Positions 30,802 through 38,078 of a DNA stretch of 52,948 nucleotides are shown piece by piece. The notes beneath the pieces were generated by a model. It was not told the DNA's origin, made no database searches, and worked only from the letters and a program-made list of their open reading frames with translations. Source of the DNA: CAZCVI01 sp964502145 (GTDB taxonomy: Bacteria; Acidobacteriota; Aminicenantia; UBA2199); NCBI GenBank assembly GCA_964502145.1, contig CAZCVI010000048.1, positions 1-52,948 of the forward strand, given 5' to 3'. Numbering within the stretch: the stretch's first letter is position 1; every line of letters begins with the position of its first letter. Both the position numbers and the translations under genes were made by a program.

Positions 30802-33800
30802 TTAAAATTTGGGCGTGATGGTGACCAAAATGGTCTGCGCCAGCCACTTACCCAAACTATTTTTCCTGGCAAAAACCAACCGGTATTCTCCCAGGTATCC
30901 GGGCCCGGTTTGCCAGCAGAAAGTTCCGTTAATATTATCCAAAGTTGAACCGATAGGCAAAGATGTCATTTGACTACCTTTTACCAATCCGCCTGACAAA
31001 AGCCCCCCCTTGCCAAAACGGAACTCAACACGTTCCAACTCCTTGATACTTATTCTAATCACACCCTGTCGGTCTGGAAAAACTGTCTGAAATGCGCCGC
31101 TTTCAGTTTGGCTGGCATATCCTTTTTGAATTTGTACGGGCGCCAAGGTATTTGGGGTTAATTCTTTGCTTGATGGTCGCTCGCCATTGCGGCCCATTGT
31201 AAAACTTGTTTCCTGGGCAGAACGGGCGGAACCATTTTGAATCATAAAATATCGGCTACCAATACCATCGGTGTTTCCTGCATTGTCAGTGGCGGTCCAC
31301 TGGATGGTATGAAGCCCATTTTTATAGAGGCTGGTATTGAAATAATAATATCCAACTGCACCATTACTATTGGCATAACCGGGAAAGACGGTAGCAATGT
31401 CAAGACGGTATTGATTGTAAACGGGATGTCCAAGTTTGATGCCATCGATCCAAACATCTATGGTGCTGCCATTGGTCGGTATGCTATTGGGCTGCGGTGT
31501 TAAAACCCAGCCGAAATTTACAAAGGAAGAACCGCTAGCAGTTCCTCCGGGAGCGGGTGTATCAATGGCCCCAAAAGGTTTTATAGCGTGGGCATTATCA
31601 ATATACAGGGTTTTGCTGCCCAATGTGACTTGCTGCCCTTCAATATCAGTGGCGATAGCTACTATTTCATAGGTTCCATTGCCACCATTAGGCAAGAAAT
31701 TGGTGAGCATCATATATCCCCATCCGGCACTGTAATTAAAGGGATAGTTGGGATAAGCGGCCTCAACATCTGGCCGTGCGCCCTCGACAAAGGTGGCATC
31801 ACCGATATAAATTAAATTACCGCTGTCCAGGCGATATAACTTGACACTTTGCAAACCGATGTCGTCCAAAACCCACCCGGTAAAGGGCACACTACTGGCA
31901 ATAGAAGCGTTGTTTGTAGGTGTATCATAGGTTCCAAATGGTACAGCAGAACCACCGGGCTGCAAAACGTTCAGGGTGACTTCCACGGTTTTAAACGCGC
32001 CGAGGGTGCCGGAAGAAGCGATTGTGATAGTACCGGTATATGTTCCGACAGCGAGACCGGTGGTGTTGACATTCACGGTAACGACTTTATCATTGGTACC
32101 GGAATACGTGGAACAAGTAAGCCAGCTTTTATTGGAAGTTAGTGTCCAACTGATGGGGTCAAGAGAGGGGTTACTGATGGCAAAGGTTTGGGCTGAAGGA
32201 ATAGTGCCGAGAATAGCCCCGAAAGTTAAATGGTCGCGATTTAATAAAAGTGGACTGGCAGATGAGTATTCAACTTTATCAAGGTAGCTGAAATTATAAT
32301 TATCATAGTACTCATGGCCTCTATAATAAACCCACTGTAACGTGTGCGTCCCTTCGGGGATAGTGGTTATTATGTGATTCCAAGCAGTACTGCCATTGAT
32401 GGTATGCTGGACCTGGTTGTCCATAATGAATGTTAAATTACTGGTGTTTTGAGAGGTAATTTTCCACCAGAAGCTAAATTGCCCAGGCCCGGTGACTTTG
32501 GTCTGAATGTATGATGATTGTCCGTAAGCAACTGCGCCACTTTGCGCGGCATCGTTATCATAATAATAGGTATCTGTTTCCTCGAACCAGTTGGCGCTGC
32601 CTCCGGTAGTCCAGGTGAGGTTGCAATTGTCGACTGCGCCGCACAGAGTCCCCAATTGGGAAGTTAAAAGCTTGATCAAATAGGCATCCAAGCCGCCCTT
32701 ATTGGTATTTTGATAGGGATGGCTGAGGGGGAAATCAGTGCTTTTGGTTTCACCGGTGACATAGATGTTTCCGCTACTATCCCTGACGATACTGCGTCCG
32801 TAATCATTATCGCCGCCGCCGATATAGGTTGAAAAACTCAAATCAAGAAGATTGCCACTTAACATGGTTACAAATGCTTCCATACCACCATTAAAGGATG
32901 TTTGATAGGCGCGTTTCAACGGGAAATCGGCGCTGGATGTGGTACCGGTCAAAAATACTTTACCTGAATCTGTAGCCAAAACATGTGCGGCAGCATCATC
33001 TTCTGTGCCACCAAGATAGGTGGAGTATTCGACGTTAACACCCGTGGGGGAGAATTTGGTCAAAAAGGCATCCTTATCACTGCTATAATGCCAATTTTTA
33101 TAGCCGTTTAATGTAGGGAAATCAGTACTGGTCGTTTCTCCTACAACATACGCTTTGCCATTAATATCAACGGCAATGCCATAACCGGATTCAGTAAGAG
33201 TACCGCCGAGGTACGTGGAGTAGATGAGACTGCCAGTGGAGGATAATTTGCCTACAAAGGCATCGTAAATGCCACCACCGTAAACGGGTTGATAGGCATT
33301 TAGAATAGAGAAATTAGTACTGGAAGTACGGCCCACAATATAGGCATTACTATTTAATACGGTAATATCATAACCAATATCAGTTCCGCTGCCGCCAAGA
33401 TACGTGGAATATTCGAGACTGCCACCGGAAGCATTAAACTTGGTCACAAAGGCATCATAATCACCGCCGCTATAGACGGATTTATAAGGGTTCTGTAAAG
33501 GAAAATTGGTGCTTTTAGTGGCGCCGATGACATAAATATTACGGTTACTGTCCAACGCGAGACCAAAACTGTAGTCGATACCATTACCACCGAGATACGT
33601 GGAATAAACAAGGCTATTGCCTGCCTCGCTGAGTATTGTTAAAAAAACATCGCTTATGCCACCCGCATGACTACCCTGAAACGGGGATAGAACTGGAAAA
33701 TTGGGGCTGGTTGTAGAACCGGTAATATATATTTTACCGATAGTACTGACTTTAATACTCTCGGCTTCATCGTCACCGCTACCGCCCAGATAGGTGGAAA

Positions 33801-34788
33801 AAATCAAATCATTGCCGGAAGCGGAAAATTTGCTGACATACGCATCATGGGTGCCAGCGGCAAAGATATTCTGATATGCGTCTTCGGTAGGAAAATTACT
33901 ACTGGCGGTTATGCCGGTAATATACGCATTACCTTGAATATCCAGGGCAACACTTGTGGACTGATCGTTGGCGCCGCCACCAAGATAAGTTGAAAATACA
34001 GCGACAACAGGATCAATAACCAATGGGCACGTTTTATTATACTGTCCGACTTGGAACCGGTATTCATTTTTGGCAACTTTGACGTATTCGACAGTCACGG
34101 TTGTCTTTTTTCCATTTTCACTCTGAAAAGCGACCGGGTGGTGATGAATGAACTCTCCCAGGGCAGTTTTTACGATCAGATTCCCTTGTTTGTCCAGGGC
34201 AGTGCTGGTGACATGATGGAATTGCAGGCGAATTTTGGTCGGGTCTGCCCCTGGATTGATTAGCCAGTCATATTCCACTTGTTTTTCCATGCCATATACC
34301 TTTAAATCAATGTTCTGATAGATGTTTTGGTATAAGACTGCCGTGGAAGTGGGAATACCTGTTTTCCATTCGCTGGGATCGTTTCCTTTTAAATAATTAA
34401 CCCGGTGTTTGGTGGGTTGTTGGGCGATCAGGGTAGGATTTTTGTTGGCGCCGGGAAATGTTAAGCGCGTGACTGAGCGTGTTTGGTCAGAAGAACCGCC
34501 AATGCTGTCAAAAATTAAGGCGTCCTTGGTTAACCATAAGGTATAACGGGGGGTTCGCGCATAAAATCCTGCTTTGGCATCCACTTGACCCTGGTTAGGG
34601 ATAAAATACAAGGGCAGCGTTTTGTAACTGACGACGGCAGGGATAGTGCCGTCTTTGGCTGCTGCTTCTAATACTGGGAGCATCCCTCTGGAACAAGGGA
34701 CACCCTGATCATGAGATTTTGAATTGGGAGCCGAATACATAAGCCCCATAACTAAGATTACCATTAATAACATCAATAACTGTTTCAT
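30802..34788 (-). CDS. Large secreted SBBP beta-propeller surface protein with Ig-like domains
   Basis: A 1,328-residue exported protein. It has a signal peptide (MKQLLMLLMVILVMGLMYS), an N-terminal domain with IPNQGQVDAKAGFYA (DUF7948-like), then seven SBBP repeats, each opening with (F/Y)STY(L/I)GG and carrying AY(V/I)TG-type strands: a predicted beta-propeller. A jelly-roll-like region (about 690-830), a BACON/Ig-like domain (from LLLNRDHLTFG) and the same Ig-like plus C-terminal module as the LRR proteins (GWVLDDIG, FVEGARPDVEA, GSTLDNINGTFCW) follow, here diverged rather than identical. AGGAGG lies just upstream of the ATG. A terminator follows. The likely role is adhesion or binding of extracellular polymers. 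Confidence 0.88.
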   Translation of the reverse strand: MKQLLMLLMVILVMGLMYSAPNSKSHDQGVPCSRGMLPVLEAAAKDGTIPAVVSYKTLPLYFIPNQGQVDAKAGFYARTPRYTLWLTKDALIFDSIGGSSDQTRSVTRLTFPGANKNPTLIAQQPTKHRVNYLKGNDPSEWKTGIPTSTAVLYQNIYQNIDLKVYGMEKQVEYDWLINPGADPTKIRLQFHHVTSTALDKQGNLIVKTALGEFIHHHPVAFQSENGKKTTVTVEYVKVAKNEYRFQVGQYNKTCPLVIDPVVAVFSTYLGGGANDQSTSVALDIQGNAYITGITASSNFPTEDAYQNIFAAGTHDAYVSKFSASGNDLIFSTYLGGSGDDEAESIKVSTIGKIYITGSTTSPNFPVLSPFQGSHAGGISDVFLTILSEAGNSLVYSTYLGGNGIDYSFGLALDSNRNIYVIGATKSTNFPLQNPYKSVYSGGDYDAFVTKFNASGGSLEYSTYLGGSGTDIGYDITVLNSNAYIVGRTSSTNFSILNAYQPVYGGGIYDAFVGKLSSTGSLIYSTYLGGTLTESGYGIAVDINGKAYVVGETTSTDFPTLNGYKNWHYSSDKDAFLTKFSPTGVNVEYSTYLGGTEDDAAAHVLATDSGKVFLTGTTSSADFPLKRAYQTSFNGGMEAFVTMLSGNLLDLSFSTYIGGGDNDYGRSIVRDSSGNIYVTGETKSTDFPLSHPYQNTNKGGLDAYLIKLLTSQLGTLCGAVDNCNLTWTTGGSANWFEETDTYYYDNDAAQSGAVAYGQSSYIQTKVTGPGQFSFWWKITSQNTSNLTFIMDNQVQHTINGSTAWNHIITTIPEGTHTLQWVYYRGHEYYDNYNFSYLDKVEYSSASPLLLNRDHLTFGAILGTIPSAQTFAISNPSLDPISWTLTSNKSWLTCSTYSGTNDKVVTVNVNTTGLAVGTYTGTITIASSGTLGAFKTVEVTLNVLQPGGSAVPFGTYDTPTNNASIASSVPFTGWVLDDIGLQSVKLYRLDSGNLIYIGDATFVEGARPDVEAAYPNYPFNYSAGWGYMMLTNFLPNGGNGTYEIVAIATDIEGQQVTLGSKTLYIDNAHAIKPFGAIDTPAPGGTASGSSFVNFGWVLTPQPNSIPTNGSTIDVWIDGIKLGHPVYNQYRLDIATVFPGYANSNGAVGYYYFNTSLYKNGLHTIQWTATDNAGNTDGIGSRYFMIQNGSARSAQETSFTMGRNGERPSSKELTPNTLAPVQIQKGYASQTESGAFQTVFPDRQGVIRISIKELERVEFRFGKGGLLSGGLVKGSQMTSLPIGSTLDNINGTFCWQTGPGYLGEYRLVFARKNSLGKWLAQTILVTITPKF

Positions 34789-34946
34789 TGTATACCTCCT
34801 AAATTTTTATAATCTTATGATAGTATTATTTTAAAAATATATGTTAAGTTTGATAATACTTTACTCTTTTTAAAAAAGGAATCGGAGTACTGGGGGTCTT
34901 GGGATGTTAAGTATTATAATAATTAACAAAAATTGTAAAAGAAAAT

Positions 34947-35027
34947 GGGAGGGGTGGGAATTATGGGAGGGGTGGGAATTATGGGAGGTATGGGAAGTAT
35001 GGGAAATATAGGAATTATGGGAGAGGT
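34947..35027. repeat. Nine tandem 9-nt units, GGGAATTAT/GGGAGGGGT type
   Basis: Nine consecutive 9-nt units fill 34947-35027 (for example GGGAGGGGT, GGGAATTAT, GGGAAGTAT, GGGAAATAT). This is the longest array of the family in the window. It lies between the histidine-kinase gene's end and the SBBP gene's upstream region, with the other ~200 bp of the gap being AT-rich and featureless. Translated by chance it gives Ser-His-Asn/Pro/Thr repeats, which are not a protein. Confidence 0.9.
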
Positions 35028-35065
35028 GAAGATAAGAGCGGGATGGCTTAAACTTGGATTTGAGG

Positions 35066-36298
35066 TTAATCTTCGTCTTCTTCAAAGGAGTAGGGTAATG
35101 AGATGATGGCTTCGGTTCCTTGGCTGGAACTGGTGATGGTGATGGTGCCACCCATGGATTTCATCAAACCTAAACAGGTATAAAGACCAAGGCCGGTGCC
35201 ATCTTCCTTGGTGGATTGGAAGGGTTGGAAGAGTTTTTCTTTAAAGGCTTCATCAATGCCAGGGCCGCTGTCTTTAATGGAAATATTGTACATCTCTTTG
35301 GAAGGGAGTTGATCATGACCGGAAGCATAAGTATGAATGTGAATCTGGCCGGGATTGGGTCCAATGGCTTCAGCGGCATTAAAAATGATGTTGATGACAA
35401 CCTGCTGAAGATGTTGGAAATCCATGTTTACCAGCAAATCTTCATCAATATCTTTGATAATAGTCGTGGCTGGGGGAATCTTTAAACGAATCGACCCGAG
35501 CGAAGATTCAATGACCTCGGCAAGACTGAAACGACCCACTTTCCTCTGGGTGTATCTGGAAAAACTAAGCAACGATTTGATAATTTCATCAATACGTAAG
35601 ATAGATTGTTTCATCGCCGTGACTTCTTCGATTATATCGCTTTTCTTAAAGTCATCCAGTTCGGTGAAATAGTTGAGATAGGTATAGATGCCAGCCAGTG
35701 GATTTTTGATCTCATGAGCCGCAGAAGCCGCGAGTTCTCCAACCATGGCCAAACGATCCATACGATAAATTTTATAGTAATTTTTATCATTTTCAATTTG
35801 AATCCGCCCAGACACAACCAAAGGAATCAATATATTCGCAATCAGTTTAAAATATTTTTCCAGCGCTTCCAGTTCCTTGTAAGTTTTGCTGCCCGCTTCA
35901 AGCACTACAAAACCGTGGAACTTATTCAACGATAACAACGGGACCACGAGGTCTACACGCAATAACTGGAACAGATCGGGATTTGATTGTTTAAGAAACT
36001 CTACCACCGCTGGATTTTCGTCTTTGAAAAGGATTGTTTTTTTCGCGTTTTTGAGATAAATAGCCAGGTGCGAGTCCGGCGTGATCGGTTGGAGTTTGAG
36101 GTGGCGGTATTTGGCGCCTAAATAAGGAATAAAGCGCGATAAATCATGGTTAAAAAAGAACAGCGACACGCGTTCCACAGGGAGATGCTGGGTGAAAAAA
36201 TCCGGGGCTATATCAAGGAACTGATCGGGATAATTGAGGGCTTCGATGGCTTGGAGGGTGTGTTCCAACAAATGGTTTGACTCTTTTTTAAAAATCAT
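35066..36298 (-). CDS. Cytoplasmic sensor histidine kinase (NtrB-like, GAF + HisKA + HATPase)
   Basis: A 410-residue soluble histidine kinase. Residues about 10-170 look like a GAF sensor domain (RVSLFFFNHDLSRFIPYLG, PLLSLNKFHGFVVLEAG). The dimerisation domain carries the phosphorylated H195 (ASAAHEIKNPLAG). The ATPase domain has an N box (NIIFNAAEAIGP), G1 (DSGPGID) and G2 (GTGLGLY). No membrane segment, so it should sense a cytoplasmic signal. ATG 36298 with GGGAAG 8 nt upstream is preferred over GTG 36307. It overlaps the response-regulator gene by 11 bp, so the pair is translationally coupled and functions together. Confidence 0.93.
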   Translation of the reverse strand: MIFKKESNHLLEHTLQAIEALNYPDQFLDIAPDFFTQHLPVERVSLFFFNHDLSRFIPYLGAKYRHLKLQPITPDSHLAIYLKNAKKTILFKDENPAVVEFLKQSNPDLFQLLRVDLVVPLLSLNKFHGFVVLEAGSKTYKELEALEKYFKLIANILIPLVVSGRIQIENDKNYYKIYRMDRLAMVGELAASAAHEIKNPLAGIYTYLNYFTELDDFKKSDIIEEVTAMKQSILRIDEIIKSLLSFSRYTQRKVGRFSLAEVIESSLGSIRLKIPPATTIIKDIDEDLLVNMDFQHLQQVVINIIFNAAEAIGPNPGQIHIHTYASGHDQLPSKEMYNISIKDSGPGIDEAFKEKLFQPFQSTKEDGTGLGLYTCLGLMKSMGGTITITSSSQGTEAIISLPYSFEEDED

Positions 36299-37676
36299 GG
36301 TATTCACTTCCCGTTGTTTCTTCTGTTTCGTCAGTCAGATTGACATCCTTGAGTTTTCGATACAGGCGGTTTCTGGAGATTTTTAATAACTCCGCTGTTT
36401 TTTTGATGTTAAAATCATTCGCTTTTAAAACTTCCGCCATGTATTTTTGCTCGAACTCTTCCAGGGGGAGAAAATGGGTCTTAAATGATAGTCCGCGTTC
36501 GTGGCCCTGGTTGTGCAACGAAAGGGTTAAATCTTTCATAGTAATGGTATTGCTTTCGCACAGGGTGAAAATACTTTTAATCGTGTTTTTTAATTCCCTG
36601 ACATTGCCTTCCCAATTGTAATTCTCCAGAAAGGATTCCGCTTCCTTGGTAATGCGGGAGATGTTCTTATCAAAGATATTATTATACAGCGTGATATAGT
36701 GCCACACCAGGGGCAAGATATCTTCTTTGCGTTCAGCCAGGGGCGGGATATGGATGCGGGTGCCATTGAGACGGAAATAAAGGTCCTTGCGGAACCGTCC
36801 GGTCTGCACATCATGCCAAAGGTCTCGGTTAGTCGCGGCAATGAGGCGCACATCAATTTTAGTAGGTTTATTATTGCCCAACTGGTACACCATTTCGTCT
36901 TCTAAGACGCGCAGTAGTTTCGATTGTAGTGCCAACGGCATTTCGCCAATCTCATCAAGGAAGAGAGTGCCATTATCCGCCTGGAGGAAACGACCCCGGT
37001 AGTTTTCATCCGCACCAGTGAAGGCGCCTTTTTTAAAGCCGAACAATTCCGATTCAAATAATGCTTCGGGAATAGAAGAGCAGTTGATAGGTAGGTAGGC
37101 GTTGTCCTTTCGTTTGGAGTGGGAGTGGATGAATTTGGCAAATACTTCTTTGCCCACGCCCGTGTTGCCATTGATGAGAATCGTGTTGTCAGTCAGCGCG
37201 AATTTCAAAGTCATGTCTACGACCTCTTCCATTTGTTTGCTTTTATAGATCAGCGTATCGGAGGAGTGTTTGGAGAACAATTCGTTTTTGATTGCCACAT
37301 TTTTCTTCTTTAATTGCAGGATTTCCGCGATTTTGTCCATTTGAATGAAGAGCAGGTTCTCTACCAGGGGTTTTTCCAGGTAGTAAAAGGCGCCGCTATT
37401 AATCGCTTCTACCGCGTTGGTAATTGTGGCGTGGGCTGTCATCACGATCGTTTTCCCACCCATGTTGGCATGGTATTTTTTGAGTACGTCCAAGCCATAG
37501 CCGTCTGGTAAGCGCATATCGAGCAGAAAGAAGTCGTATTCATTGTTTTTTATTTTTTCTTCCGCTGTGATTACGTCTGGTGCTTCATCCACCGCGCATG
37601 TCCTCTTTAATTCAAGCAGTTTTTTCAGAGATTTGCGCAGCATCGGTTCGTCTTCAATGATCAGTATTTTTTCCAT
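36288..37676 (-). CDS. NtrC-family sigma-54-dependent response regulator
   Basis: A 462-residue protein in three domains. The receiver has phosphoacceptor D53 (FFLLDMRLPDGYG), T80 and K102. The AAA+ sigma-54 activator domain has Walker A GNTGVGKE at 170-177, the sigma-54-contacting GAFTGA at 217-222, Walker B TLFLDEIGE and the RLIAATNRDLW sensor region. The C-terminus is a Fis-type HTH (KKTAELLKISRNRLYRKL). It is complete, so it should activate RpoN promoters when phosphorylated by the kinase encoded next. I use ATG 37676. An earlier in-frame start adds 18 unlikely residues. A consensus promoter ends 10 bp before the ATG and there is no ribosome-binding site, so the mRNA is probably leaderless. 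Confidence 0.93.
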   Translation of the reverse strand: MEKILIIEDEPMLRKSLKKLLELKRTCAVDEAPDVITAEEKIKNNEYDFFLLDMRLPDGYGLDVLKKYHANMGGKTIVMTAHATITNAVEAINSGAFYYLEKPLVENLLFIQMDKIAEILQLKKKNVAIKNELFSKHSSDTLIYKSKQMEEVVDMTLKFALTDNTILINGNTGVGKEVFAKFIHSHSKRKDNAYLPINCSSIPEALFESELFGFKKGAFTGADENYRGRFLQADNGTLFLDEIGEMPLALQSKLLRVLEDEMVYQLGNNKPTKIDVRLIAATNRDLWHDVQTGRFRKDLYFRLNGTRIHIPPLAERKEDILPLVWHYITLYNNIFDKNISRITKEAESFLENYNWEGNVRELKNTIKSIFTLCESNTITMKDLTLSLHNQGHERGLSFKTHFLPLEEFEQKYMAEVLKANDFNIKKTAELLKISRNRLYRKLKDVNLTDETEETTGSEYHDF

Positions 37677-37686
37677 GGTAACTACT

Positions 37687-37715
37687 ATTATAAAGGAATA
37701 TGAGGATTTAGACAA
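37687..37715 (-). promoter_or_regulatory. Sigma-70 promoter of the two-component operon (near leaderless)
   Basis: On the minus strand, -35 TTGTCT (37710-37715), exactly 17 nt, -10 TATAAT (37687-37692). The -10 box ends 10 bp before the ATG at 37676, giving a leader of about 3-5 nt. The rest of the 37677-38078 gap holds only the divergent sigma-54 promoter and a ribosome-binding site. Confidence 0.7.
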
Positions 37716-38025
37716 GAGATTTATGCCCATTTATTTCACCTTTAATATCAAAACGGAACAACCCCCATTATTTTTACAGCAGTCAAAAAAGTCAGCCATA
37801 GTAAAGATTGTGTGCATCATGGCGACGATAAAAGTTGGAAGGGTATGCTCCAAAGAGGAACAAAACTTTAAAACACCAATAATGCATGGATAATGTACGT
37901 TGAGTGATTTCTGTAAAAAGTTTGTGCGCCAAAATGAAACAGGTTATTGGTGGAGAAAATGAATGGGCATGTGATGGCATGGTTTAGAGCATCTAACAAT
38001 GATAGTTTCATCTTTTATATGAGCA

Positions 38026-38041
38026 TGGTATTAAAGTTGCT
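38026..38041 (+). promoter_or_regulatory. Sigma-54 (RpoN) promoter of the C25 protease gene
   Basis: TGGTATTAAAGTTGCT matches the -24/-12 consensus: GG (38027-38028) and GC (38039-38040) are 10 nt apart, with TTGCT intact at -12. The predicted start is near 38052, giving a 27-nt leader that contains GGAGG (38067-38071). An NtrC-type regulator is encoded divergently about 350 bp away. Confidence 0.65.
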
Positions 38042-38078
38042 TGGTATGTTAAACATGTTTTATTTTTGGAGGAATAAA

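Noticed and set aside
34947..35027. CRISPR-like array
   Set aside because: Units are only 9 nt and directly adjacent, with no unique spacers and no cas genes in the window.
34870..35151. Open frame giving Ser-His-Asn/Pro/Thr repeats
   Set aside because: It is a translation of the 9-nt tandem array (34947-35027), with no ribosome-binding site and no protein family likeness.
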